Below, piece after piece: positions 25,106 through 33,643 of a DNA stretch of 41,722 nucleotides. Origin of the DNA: Lachnospiraceae bacterium (lineage in GTDB: Bacteria; Bacillota; Clostridia; Lachnospirales; Lachnospiraceae); the NCBI GenBank assembly GCA_017461865.1, contig JAFTVQ010000111.1:1-41722 (forward strand). The letters run 5' to 3'. The notes under the pieces are model-generated. The model saw only the letters and a program-made list of their open reading frames with translations, was not told the DNA's origin and searched no databases. Position 1 is the first letter of the stretch. The number at the start of each line of letters is the position of its first letter. The position numbers and the translations under genes were made by a program.

Positions 25106-25165
25106 GCTGCTACCTCTCTCTTTTCATTTCATACAGTGTAGCATTTTTCCTGCGTGCAGGCAATG

Positions 25166-26869
25166 TTATATCTCCTCAATCAGTTCCCGGAATACCCCTT
25201 CTATATTCATCTTTCCGTATCCCCAGACCGGATTCGGATAAGCATCATCCGCCGTTCTTACTGCTCCCCGTATAAAATAATTGCGCACTTCAACACTTCC
25301 GAGAAGCGGATCTCCCTGTCTTATAATTGCCCACTCCATGAAAAGTGCTGCTGCACCGGCCATAAGAGATGCCGAAACACCGGAACCCGTCACATTTCCG
25401 GATACGGTTGCCACATCAACTCCGGCCACAGACAAAGCCGGCCCGTTTTCCCGGCTCATCTCTTCCCCTCTCCCGCTGCCCAGCGCAAAACTCCCATCCT
25501 CCCAATCATAATACGTATTTCCGATACCGGTAGCAAAATAGGCCGGTTCCGTCATAGTAAAATATGGGTCCGGACGCAAAAAATACGTCGGTTTCTCCAA
25601 AAACGTCTCCACCGGAAGCCATATGTGATACTCTGCCACCCCCGGTTCCCCCTCGGCATAAACACGCAGCGTCCATACACCCGGCGAAGGATCCGTAAAT
25701 CGCACAAAAATAAGCTGTGCACCGGTGTTCCGCTCCACATACACATAGCTCACGTACACAAGAGTTCCTCCAAACACAAACCTCACTCTCCGCTCCTGCC
25801 CGTAACGGATCGGTATACGCTCCGCCAGTTCACCGTCCGGTGCCCGAAGGGCAATGCTGAAATTGTAAGGAATGTTCCCCCACAGTTCAAGAGAAAAACC
25901 GCTGACGTTTTCCCCCACTCTGATTTCAACATCCTCGTATCTCATTTCCTCCGCAAGTTCCACATTCCCCTTATAATGATGTCCGAAATTCCCCTCATTT
26001 CCTCCGCCCACCACAACGCAGCGTAGCCGCCGTTCCCCGATCCGTTCCATATACCGGTTCAGCAGAGAGTTCCCCCTGTGATCCCCCATGTTCGTCCCCA
26101 TGGTAATGCAGATGACCAGCGGTCTGTTCTGCTGTTGTGCCACCCGTTCCAGATAGGTGATCCCCGCCATAATATCATCCTCTCCATATGCCGGCGCGTC
26201 CTGCGCGATACCGTAAAAGCGCCTTAAATACGGCTTTATCTGACGACACTTTACCATGACAATCTGCGCTCCCGGCGCTGCACGCAGTGCCACCGAAGCC
26301 ATCTGCGTTCCATGCCCGGACTCATCCCTGTGTCCTGTCGCCTCCTCCTCTCCCCGCCCGGCACGTCCCAGCTCTTCCCGTATCATCTCCCCGGTAATTT
26401 CCGTCCCGTACAAGAAACCCGCCGGTGCATCACCGCTTTGCAGCGTCTGATCCCAGACAGAAAGTATTTTACTTTCCCCGTCCTCCCTTACAAACTCCTG
26501 CAACCGGTAACGCACGCCGGTATCCACAAATCCGATCAGAATGCCCTCTCCGCTTAAGGACAGCGGTGGTCTTTGTACCGCCGAAATACCGCTTTCCTCA
26601 TACGCACCGGCCAAAGCTGCCATCTGCGCCCCTTGCAGCTGCTCCGGCGAGAGAAGTGCATAACATTTGGGAATATATGCATAGCGATAATTCATCAAAT
26701 TGAGCGGTTCCGTCTCCCTGCTGTCCACATAGAGCACAAAATACCCGTCCTCCAGCTGCTGCACACAATGAGGAATCCCCTCCAATGCATTGTCCGCCAA
26801 ATCGGAAGGATAATCCAATAAAATATTGTAAAAGTCATCGGACAAAATCATTTCTTTACAGTCCATCAT
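25166..26869 (-). CDS. Csp-like S8 subtilisin-family protease, cytosolic
   Basis: About 567 residues. AGGGAGG precedes tandem ATGs at 26869 and 26866; the second has better spacing, while an upstream TTG frame start at 26881 overlaps the RBS. There is no signal peptide. A short N-terminal domain (about 1-90) is followed by the subtilase core with a complete triad: Asp116 in IGFVDTGV, His186 in DESGHGTQM, and Ser in SGVSASLMAGAAAL near residue 500. A beta-rich insertion (about 315-440) lies between His and Ser, as in clostridial CspA/B/C and related spore or envelope subtilases. Substrate unknown. It may be co-transcribed with the LspA-like gene, while a terminator separates it from the upstream ClpX-like gene. 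Confidence 0.85.
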   Translation of the reverse strand: MMDCKEMILSDDFYNILLDYPSDLADNALEGIPHCVQQLEDGYFVLYVDSRETEPLNLMNYRYAYIPKCYALLSPEQLQGAQMAALAGAYEESGISAVQRPPLSLSGEGILIGFVDTGVRYRLQEFVREDGESKILSVWDQTLQSGDAPAGFLYGTEITGEMIREELGRAGRGEEEATGHRDESGHGTQMASVALRAAPGAQIVMVKCRQIKPYLRRFYGIAQDAPAYGEDDIMAGITYLERVAQQQNRPLVICITMGTNMGDHRGNSLLNRYMERIGERRLRCVVVGGGNEGNFGHHYKGNVELAEEMRYEDVEIRVGENVSGFSLELWGNIPYNFSIALRAPDGELAERIPIRYGQERRVRFVFGGTLVYVSYVYVERNTGAQLIFVRFTDPSPGVWTLRVYAEGEPGVAEYHIWLPVETFLEKPTYFLRPDPYFTMTEPAYFATGIGNTYYDWEDGSFALGSGRGEEMSRENGPALSVAGVDVATVSGNVTGSGVSASLMAGAAALFMEWAIIRQGDPLLGSVEVRNYFIRGAVRTADDAYPNPVWGYGKMNIEGVFRELIEEI

Positions 26870-26889
26870 TGCCTCCCTCAAAACATAAA

Positions 26890-26915
26890 AAGACCGGACA
26901 TTTCTGTCCGGCCTT
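26890..26915 (-). terminator. Terminator after the ClpX-like gene
   Basis: Arms 26890-26900 and 26905-26915 (ccggaca/tgtccgg core) pair with one mismatch around a TTTC loop. On the minus strand a T-run follows, 62 bp beyond the ClpX-like stop codon. Confidence 0.8.
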
Positions 26916-26976
26916 CTCTGCCCTGTTGCCGATCAGTTTCCTGATCTATTTTATTCAATCTGCGCCCGTCCTATGA

Positions 26977-28725
26977 CTACTGACCCAAATCCGTTTCCGT
27001 CAAAAGCGGAACACTTCCCCGAATCTCGATTCTCGGTCCGCCGCAGCCTTCCAGATACTCTTTTGTAATCGTTACCCTTCCGATGTTGTCATCCTTCGGA
27101 ATTTCATACATGATATCCAGCATGAACTCCTCGATAATCGCGCGCAGCGCTCTTGCTCCGGTATCCTTTTCCATGGCTTTATCGGCAATGGCCTCCAGTG
27201 CGCCGTCATCAAATGCAAGATCCACCTCATCCAGCGCGAGTAGCTTCTGATACTGCTTTAATATAGCGTTTTTCGGCTCCTTCAGAATCTTGATATACAT
27301 TTCTTTATCCAGCGGTTCCAATGTATAAATCACCGGAAGTCTTCCGAGAAATTCCGGAATCATGCCGAATTTCTTTAAATCCTCGATGGTTACCTGTTTT
27401 ACAATATTTTTCTCTTTGTCAAACTTATCCTTCAGTTCCGCCTCATATCCGATGGATGTTTTCTTGCGAAGTCTCTGCTTAATGATGTCATCCAAATCAG
27501 GGAAAGCACCTCCGCAGATAAACAAAATGTTCCTTGTATTGATTGTCGTCAACGGAACCATTGCATTTTTACTGTTTGCTCCCACCGGGACCTCCACTTC
27601 GGCTCCTTCAAGAAGCTTTAACATTCCCTGCTGTACCGACTCTCCGGAAACATCTCTGGAAGTTGTCTCCTTCTTCTTCGCAATCTTATCAATCTCATCG
27701 ATAAAAATGATACCCATTTCGGCACGTTCCACATCATTGTCTGCAGCCGCCAACAACTTGGAAACCACACTCTCGATATCGTCACCGATATACCCTGCTT
27801 CCGTCAGTGATGTGGCATCTGTAATGGCGAGAGGCACATCCAAAAGCTTCGCCAACGTTTTTACCAAATATGTTTTACCGCATCCGGTCGGTCCGATCAT
27901 AAGCATATTGGACTTTTCTATCTCAATCTCATCCATGGTCTTTGTCACCACGCGCTTATAGTGATTATAAACCGCAACGGAAATCACTTTTTTGGCGTGA
28001 TCCTGTCCGACAACATACTCATCCAGCTGTGCTTTGATCTTGTGCGGCGGCGGTATGTTTTTGATATCCAACACCGGTTTTTCTTTCTTTTTCTTATCTT
28101 TTTTCTTTTTCTTTTTAAGCTTCTGCTTGTTCGGAATTCCTCCGCTTCCCTGAAGATCCGCCAGATTTACAAAGCTGATATTCGGGAACTTGGACGAGAA
28201 TTCGTTTAAATCATCATCATCAAAAGACATGTTCATCATGGACGGCGGAAGCATCCCCTGATAATCAAACTGACTCACGGTATCCATCGTTTTCTGCATA
28301 CAGTCATTGCAGACACAAATATGATTCGGAAGCTTGAACTGTTTTCCGGTTACACTTTCCGGTCTGCGGCAGACAAAGCACACATCCTCGTACTCATCCT
28401 CCGGCTCTTCATCGCTCTCTTCACCGTTCTCTTCTTCATCTTCGGCATCTTCTTCCACATCTGCTTCTTCCGCATCCGATTTCTCATCTGACACTTCCGT
28501 CACATCGGTGTCGTCGTAATCTTCTTCATCTTCCGCTTCTTCCACATCATAGTCGCTTCTAAACTCATCTTCCTCCGCTTCCGTGATGCTTTCATAGCCC
28601 TTTTTCGACGGCGAAACCACTTCCTCGTAATCGCCCTCTACAAAATCATCTTCACAGACTGCTTTGTCATCTTCCGGCGACTTTTCCTCTTCTTCAAAAA
28701 AGATATCTTCATCAAACGTTGACAT
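26977..28725 (-). CDS. ClpX-type AAA+ unfoldase with acidic N-terminal extension
   Basis: A 582-residue protein against about 410-430 for ordinary ClpX. Residues 1-112 are extremely acidic (runs of E/D). Then comes a C4 zinc-binding domain (C116-x2-C119 and C139-x2-C142), a linker ending in a poly-Lys block (200-217), and a full AAA+ module. This has Walker A GPTGCGKT (278-285), pore loop GYIG (311-314), Walker B FIDEID (341-346), sensor-2 GARALRAII and the RDVSGESVQQ segment. The ClpP-docking loop reads SIGY instead of the usual IGF/LGF. AGGAGGG precedes the ATG at good spacing, and the gene starts 4 bp after the HtrA stop. It is probably an unfoldase paralogue; clpP is not adjacent, so its protease partner is unknown. 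Confidence 0.85.
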   Translation of the reverse strand: MSTFDEDIFFEEEEKSPEDDKAVCEDDFVEGDYEEVVSPSKKGYESITEAEEDEFRSDYDVEEAEDEEDYDDTDVTEVSDEKSDAEEADVEEDAEDEEENGEESDEEPEDEYEDVCFVCRRPESVTGKQFKLPNHICVCNDCMQKTMDTVSQFDYQGMLPPSMMNMSFDDDDLNEFSSKFPNISFVNLADLQGSGGIPNKQKLKKKKKKDKKKKEKPVLDIKNIPPPHKIKAQLDEYVVGQDHAKKVISVAVYNHYKRVVTKTMDEIEIEKSNMLMIGPTGCGKTYLVKTLAKLLDVPLAITDATSLTEAGYIGDDIESVVSKLLAAADNDVERAEMGIIFIDEIDKIAKKKETTSRDVSGESVQQGMLKLLEGAEVEVPVGANSKNAMVPLTTINTRNILFICGGAFPDLDDIIKQRLRKKTSIGYEAELKDKFDKEKNIVKQVTIEDLKKFGMIPEFLGRLPVIYTLEPLDKEMYIKILKEPKNAILKQYQKLLALDEVDLAFDDGALEAIADKAMEKDTGARALRAIIEEFMLDIMYEIPKDDNIGRVTITKEYLEGCGGPRIEIRGSVPLLTETDLGQ

Positions 28726-28729
28726 ATAC

Positions 28730-29995
28730 TTAATTTCTCCCTCCTAATACAACCTCTGTCATCTGTTCCTCGTATCCGTCGGATGTTGTGACCATAACTC
28801 CTATCTGCACGCTGCTTCCCGCCTGTGTACAATCCAGAAGCAGAGACAGCTCTTCCATCGTCTCAACACTCTCGCCGTCAAAATAAGTAATAATATCACC
28901 TTTGCGCAGCCCTGCCCTCTCAGCTGCAGTTCCCGCATACACCTGTGCAATATATACACCGTAAGGCAATCCGTACATCTCATGCACATCGTCCGTCACA
29001 TTGATTCCGGAAATACCGAGATATCCTTTCTTGCTCTCATCCACCGGAATTCTTGTCTTCTTGCTCATCAGGTCCTCAATAATCGGTTTCGCCGTGGATA
29101 TCGGAATGGCATATCCCATCCCCTCTACGGACGCCCCGGCAATCTTATTGGAATTGATTCCTATCACTTCGCCGTACACATTGAGAAGTGCACCTCCGGA
29201 ATTTCCCGGATTAATCGCTGCATCCGTCTGAATCAGCGACAGGGACTCTCCGTCTTCATCCATCGTATTCCGCCGGTTTACCGCACTGATCACACCGGTC
29301 GTCACGCTCTGCCCATAGCCTAAGGCATTCCCTATGGCAATTGCCGGTTCCCCGACTTTGAGCGCATTCGAATCTCCCAGTGTCGCTACACGGATTGCTT
29401 CCTTTGTGCTTTCCGAAAGTTCTTCTATGCTGACTGCGATAACCGCCAAATCAACGTCTTCATCGGTACCTTTCACCTGTGCCATACAGGTGGATTCGTC
29501 AACAAACTGCACAGAGAGTGACGTAGAATCCGCAACCACATGATTGTTTGTCACAATTAAAAGTTCCTCTTCATTTTCTCCGACAATAATTCCGGAACCG
29601 CTTCCTTCATCCTCCTGTTGGAACTGGTATCCCCAAAAATCACCGGTAACCATATAAGTTCCGTAAATAGAAACCACGGACGGCATAACCTCTTCCACCA
29701 CGGCGGTCACATCGGTTACAACTGCCAGTTCACTGCTTTCCAGCTCACTGTCCGCCGTCTCGGTAGCATCAATTTCTCCCTCCGTCGAATATACATCAAC
29801 GTCCTTCTCTTCCGCCTTCTGTTCCTCTTTTGCAACAGATTCCGTTTGGGACGCATTATCGTCTCTCTCCAAAGTCTGCTTTGTCCCGTTTGCCGGAAAC
29901 AGATAGAGAATCACAACAATCGCAAGGCCGGCAAAGCATCCGAACAGCACGCCGGAGAAGATAGTCCCGATTATCTTATTTATTTTTTTTGCCAT
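28730..29995 (-). CDS. Membrane-anchored HtrA/DegP-type serine protease with PDZ domain
   Basis: A 421-residue protein. One N-terminal membrane helix (about 8-33) is followed by an acidic linker, then an S1C trypsin-like domain with the triad His152 (TNNHVV), Asp182 (DVDLAVI) and Ser266 (GNSGGAL). A C-terminal PDZ domain spans about 325-415 (GLPYGVYIAQVYAGTAAERA). The topology places protease and PDZ outside the cell, where it would handle misfolded envelope or secreted proteins. It is 19 bp downstream of a glycosyltransferase gene and 4 bp upstream of the ClpX-like gene, suggesting one transcript for extracytoplasmic and cytoplasmic quality control. No CtsR or CIRCE-like element was seen. 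Confidence 0.92.
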   Translation of the reverse strand: MAKKINKIIGTIFSGVLFGCFAGLAIVVILYLFPANGTKQTLERDDNASQTESVAKEEQKAEEKDVDVYSTEGEIDATETADSELESSELAVVTDVTAVVEEVMPSVVSIYGTYMVTGDFWGYQFQQEDEGSGSGIIVGENEEELLIVTNNHVVADSTSLSVQFVDESTCMAQVKGTDEDVDLAVIAVSIEELSESTKEAIRVATLGDSNALKVGEPAIAIGNALGYGQSVTTGVISAVNRRNTMDEDGESLSLIQTDAAINPGNSGGALLNVYGEVIGINSNKIAGASVEGMGYAIPISTAKPIIEDLMSKKTRIPVDESKKGYLGISGINVTDDVHEMYGLPYGVYIAQVYAGTAAERAGLRKGDIITYFDGESVETMEELSLLLDCTQAGSSVQIGVMVTTSDGYEEQMTEVVLGGRN

Positions 29996-30014
29996 AGTAA
30001 TCTACCTCGTTTAC

Positions 30015-30941
30015 TCAGTTTTTCCAGTAATTACGATTTGATGTACATTTCAAAATCCAATTCATAGGAAGTTTTCTGTAGCTTTTGCCCAGACGATATC
30101 CTATAAATTTACAACCGCTCGCATAAATCAGGCGGAATATTTCCTTTTTATGTCCGTTTTTCCAAAGATGACCAACGGTCTTTTTCACCATGGATATTCC
30201 CTCGGACTCCGACGAAATGCCCTCAAACACCTCCGGATGGCAGGCCTGCGATACTCCCAGATCAAAATTCCTGCGAAACTGCTCCGCTCCGGTATAATTG
30301 TGTGAATGATATACCTGTGCATCCGCTGCATACGCAATCCGGTATCCCGCTTTGACCGCCTTTGAAGCAAAAATCATGTCCTCGTTAAAAATGGCTTTTT
30401 TCACAAATCCGCCCAGTTCTTCATACACGGAACGTTTATATGCCGCGCAAACATCCGAGCAAAAAAAGGTTTTTATTCCAAGCTTCGGGATATCCTCTGC
30501 CGCTTTTATCACAGACTCTGCCGGATAATTGAACACTCTTGTATACTTTTCAATCTCACCTGCATCTTCCTTGGCAAGCTGTCTTGCATAGCTGACCGCC
30601 ACATCTTTCTGCTCAAGTGCAAGTAAGAGCCTTTCTATCAACCGGTCATCTGCCGGAATCGCGTCCTGCGTCATCATGACAAACACATCCGCTTCCGATT
30701 CCGTAACCGCCCTGCGTCTTGTTCCCCCATGATCAAATTCATGGGCAGAAATATGTTTCACTGCAAGATTGGAATATTCTTCTTTAAATCTCCGCCCGTA
30801 AACGAGCTGATGAAAATATTTTTCTTCCGTGTTCACCACAAGAATTTTCCGGATCTTTACAGTCTGTCCGTTCAGCTTATCCAAAAGATCAAAAAATCCT
30901 GCGTCCGGCTTATAAGTCGGTATAATTACATCAACTGTCAT
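30015..30941 (-). CDS. GT2 glycosyltransferase, rhamnosyltransferase-like
   Basis: A 308-residue GT-A protein. The ATG at 30941 is chosen because it follows AAAAGGAAACGG and opens directly into VDVIIPTYKPD; the frame upstream to 31046 runs through a terminator and is not coding. Further signatures are EFDHGGTRR, the metal-site-like MTQDAIP, FCSDVCAAYKRSVYEELGGF and NEDMIFASK, the pattern of RfbF/RfbN-type rhamnosyltransferases. It makes glycosidic bonds from a nucleotide sugar on the inner membrane face. A terminator separates it from the LCP gene upstream, so read-through or an unseen promoter must drive it together with htrA. Confidence 0.85.
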   Translation of the reverse strand: MTVDVIIPTYKPDAGFFDLLDKLNGQTVKIRKILVVNTEEKYFHQLVYGRRFKEEYSNLAVKHISAHEFDHGGTRRRAVTESEADVFVMMTQDAIPADDRLIERLLLALEQKDVAVSYARQLAKEDAGEIEKYTRVFNYPAESVIKAAEDIPKLGIKTFFCSDVCAAYKRSVYEELGGFVKKAIFNEDMIFASKAVKAGYRIAYAADAQVYHSHNYTGAEQFRRNFDLGVSQACHPEVFEGISSESEGISMVKKTVGHLWKNGHKKEIFRLIYASGCKFIGYRLGKSYRKLPMNWILKCTSNRNYWKN

Positions 30942-30957
30942 GTTCCGTTTCCTTTTT

Positions 30958-30992
30958 AAAAAAAGGGCCCGCGCGAAAAAGCCGGCCCTTTT
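30958..30992 (-). terminator. Terminator at the end of the polysaccharide operon
   Basis: Arms 30961-30969 and 30984-30992 (aaaagggcc/ggccctttt) with a GC-rich 14-nt loop. On the minus strand a seven-T run follows. It lies 11 bp beyond the LCP stop codon. Confidence 0.85.
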
Positions 30993-31002
30993 ATATTTTT
31001 TG

Positions 31003-32130
31003 TTATCTTCCTGTCCGGCTGTGTACCTGACTTGAAATCGTCTCAACCTGAGAGGAAGGCGTGTACCCCGTCGTATCTACGAACAGGAACTCGTGAAGCA
31101 TCTTTACATCCTCTGTAATATCGGTACTGAATACACAGCTGGCTCCGCCGACAGTTCCTGTTGACCGATGGTTCTCCGCAGGGAAACCGCCGGTCGCCCC
31201 GATGGAGTAACTTGCCACATCGGCAAGAAGATCCAATACTTCTGTCATAGTCAAAGAGGTTGATATCTCCTCAAAAATAGTATTCGCTGCCTTATTTAAA
31301 GTAGAAATATTCGCACTTTTTGCTTTGTCAAGGATTGCCTGAATTACTTCCTGCTGTCTCTCGGCACGCTTGAAATCATCACCCTCCGTAAAACGGATTC
31401 TGCAGTAAGAAACCGCCTGAATGCCGTTGAGCGTCTGCATACCTGTCTGAGTCACTTTCTCAAAAGAACTCTTTCCGAGAGATTTGGATGTTTCCACCTG
31501 ATAGTTGTTCAAATGTGTAATTTCATCGGAATCAACTTCAATATCAATACCTCCGAGCGCATCGATCGTGTCCGCAACACCGGCCCATCCAACCGTCACA
31601 TAATCGGTAATGTTCATGTCCAGATTCATGTTCAGCATATTGATTGCCTGAAGCGGTCCGCCCTGCGCATATGCGGCGTTGGCCTTTCCGTAAGAATCAT
31701 TTCCGAGGTTCAGGTAAGTGTCACGATAAACAGACACTAGTTTTACTTCTTTGGTTTCTTCGTTGATGGATGCGATGATAATGGTATCACTTCTGGTACC
31801 TTTGCCGAGAGAATTATCCCTGGAATCCACGCCGAACAGAGCTACATTGCGGTAACCGTCCATATGTCCGCTGGAAATCTCATTCGTCTCTATGTCGCTC
31901 TCATCCACCATATCTTCCTTTGCAATCCCCTGGTTGATTACAATATCCTCCTCGGAAATATCCGTTTTTTCAATCTTTCCGTACAAGGATACGATATACA
32001 ATGCCAGAATCATCAGAAAAAGAACAAAAACTTCAACCGCAATCAAAATAATCCGGTTGCGTTTCTTTCTTTCGCGTTCCGCTTTCGTCATTCTTTTCTT
32101 TCCCGGCTTTTTCTTAGATGTATTTCCCAT
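31003..32130 (-). CDS. LytR-CpsA-Psr (LCP) family cell-wall polymer ligase
   Basis: A 375-residue protein. The ATG at 32130 has ATAGGAG about 8 nt upstream and removes an overlap with the preceding gene. A Lys/Arg-rich cytoplasmic head (TKAERERKKRNR) is followed by one membrane helix (about 27-52). The LCP domain carries GVDSRDN, TRSDTIIIASI, LVSVYRDTYL, KANAAYAQGGP, GIDIEV, YCRIRFTEGDDFKRAERQQEVI. The Arg and Asp residues that bind the polyprenyl pyrophosphate are present. LCP enzymes attach capsule or teichoic-acid-like polymers to peptidoglycan. As the last gene of the operon it would finish the polymer made by the upstream genes. Confidence 0.92.
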   Translation of the reverse strand: MGNTSKKKPGKKRMTKAERERKKRNRIILIAVEVFVLFLMILALYIVSLYGKIEKTDISEEDIVINQGIAKEDMVDESDIETNEISSGHMDGYRNVALFGVDSRDNSLGKGTRSDTIIIASINEETKEVKLVSVYRDTYLNLGNDSYGKANAAYAQGGPLQAINMLNMNLDMNITDYVTVGWAGVADTIDALGGIDIEVDSDEITHLNNYQVETSKSLGKSSFEKVTQTGMQTLNGIQAVSYCRIRFTEGDDFKRAERQQEVIQAILDKAKSANISTLNKAANTIFEEISTSLTMTEVLDLLADVASYSIGATGGFPAENHRSTGTVGGASCVFSTDITEDVKMLHEFLFVDTTGYTPSSQVETISSQVHSRTGR

Positions 32131-32149
32131 TTTACTACTCCTATCCGTA

Positions 32150-33565
32150 TCAATATGCATTCTTATTGATGAAACCTTTAAATACCGTCAGGAACAATAT
32201 CTTAATATCCAGTCCCATCGTCCAGTTTTCAATATAATACAAATCACAATCAATACGCTTCCGAATTGATGTATCTCCCCTATATCCATTGATCTGGGCC
32301 CATCCGGTCATTCCCGGACGCACCTGATGCTTGATCATATATCTTGGTATTTCCTCTTTAAATTTTTCCACAAAAAACGGTCTTTCCGGTCTCGGGCCGA
32401 CAAGACTCATATCGCCGAGAAGAACATTGAAAAACTGCGGCATCTCATCGATACTCGTTCTCCGGAGTATCTTTCCGATCTTTGTAACACGCGGATCATC
32501 CCTCGTCGTCCACTCTTTTTTCTCCTCATGGGGTTTTTGTACTTCCATCGTCCGGAACTTGTACATCTGGAACGGCTTATTGTGCAAGCCCACGCGCTCC
32601 TGCTTGAAAATCACCGGTCCCTCACTGGTTGCCTTGATGAGAATCGCCGAAAGTATAAGAAGCGGCGAAAACAAGACAATCGCAAACAAGCCGCCGACAA
32701 TGTCGACAACTCTCTTCAATATGCTGTTCAGTGTATTGGTCAACGGCACATGACGGATATTGATTACCGGAAGTCCGTTGAGATCCTCCGTGTACGGTTT
32801 ACTAGGGATGACACTGTTATAATCCGGAATAAACTTCGTATGCACACCTGATTTTTCACAGAGACTTACAATGTCTTCCAGTCTTCCGTAATCTTCCAGC
32901 GCCAATGTGACCGCGATCTCATCCAGCTTATTCTGCGGAAGAATGTAGAACAGATTGTCAATCTGTCCGATGACACGGATTCCCCTGTACTCGGTACCTC
33001 TCGGAATCTTGTCGTCCAAAATTCCCCGCACAACATATCCCCACTGGGGATTCTGGCATATCCTGTCAATGTAAAGTTCCGCTGCTCTCGAGTAACCGAC
33101 CAAAAGGATATACTTGATGTTATATCCTTTCTTCCTCAGCATTCTCAGCCACTTGTGAATCGCAATACGGAATGCGGAATCCACAAAAATATTTGCCACG
33201 TAGAAATAGAAAATCATCGTACGCGAGAAGTCATCCAAGTGAATGAAGAACAGCGTACCGATGAAAAGTACAAATCCTACCGTATTGGCGCGGATAACAT
33301 TGTACACTTCACGTTTAATGCCGGCAGAACGTTTCGCTGCATACATATTAAACAGATAGTACAAAAACAAATAGCCCGGGACAATCAACAGCAGCGCACT
33401 AAAATAAGTCTCTCCGCTGAGAGCTCCTACATCTGCTCCCGTATAGAACGGTGCAATCTTACTGCGGAACTTCAAAAACCAGGCAAAGGAATATGTCAAT
33501 ATAATTACGAGTGCATCCAGCACCACGTGCAATCTATTAAAAATTTTCTGATTATCTTTTATCAT
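32150..33565 (-). CDS. Polyprenyl-phosphate hexose-1-phosphate transferase (WbaP/CpsE type)
   Basis: A 471-residue polytopic phosphoglycosyltransferase. Four N-terminal helices are followed by a CoA-binding-like (Rossmann) domain with ILLVGYSRAAELY. After a fifth helix comes the catalytic bacterial-sugar-transferase domain: FKQERVGLHNKPFQMYKFRTM, TRDDPRVTKIGKILRRTSIDE, GDMSLVGPRPERP and MTGWAQINGYRG. The Asp-Glu pair in SIDEMPQ is present. It transfers a hexose-1-phosphate from UDP-sugar to undecaprenyl phosphate, the first step of repeat-unit assembly. AGGTGA precedes the ATG. Glucose or galactose specificity cannot be told. Confidence 0.93.
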   Translation of the reverse strand: MIKDNQKIFNRLHVVLDALVIILTYSFAWFLKFRSKIAPFYTGADVGALSGETYFSALLLIVPGYLFLYYLFNMYAAKRSAGIKREVYNVIRANTVGFVLFIGTLFFIHLDDFSRTMIFYFYVANIFVDSAFRIAIHKWLRMLRKKGYNIKYILLVGYSRAAELYIDRICQNPQWGYVVRGILDDKIPRGTEYRGIRVIGQIDNLFYILPQNKLDEIAVTLALEDYGRLEDIVSLCEKSGVHTKFIPDYNSVIPSKPYTEDLNGLPVINIRHVPLTNTLNSILKRVVDIVGGLFAIVLFSPLLILSAILIKATSEGPVIFKQERVGLHNKPFQMYKFRTMEVQKPHEEKKEWTTRDDPRVTKIGKILRRTSIDEMPQFFNVLLGDMSLVGPRPERPFFVEKFKEEIPRYMIKHQVRPGMTGWAQINGYRGDTSIRKRIDCDLYYIENWTMGLDIKILFLTVFKGFINKNAY

Positions 33566-33643
33566 GGTCTATCACCTATAACCCCGTATAACACCAACAT
33601 TTTACCCTATTTCCGCTAAAAGGGCAACATTTTTATTGCCGGT

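Noticed and set aside
25106-25165. Small hairpin (cctg/cagg) between the subtilase and LspA-like genes
   Set aside because: The stem is only 4-5 bp and no T-run follows it in the direction of transcription; read-through in either direction is as likely.
25154-26026. A 290-codon plus-strand frame opposite the subtilase gene
   Set aside because: The composition is rich in His, Arg, Pro and Cys with no domain signature; the subtilase frame carries an intact catalytic triad.
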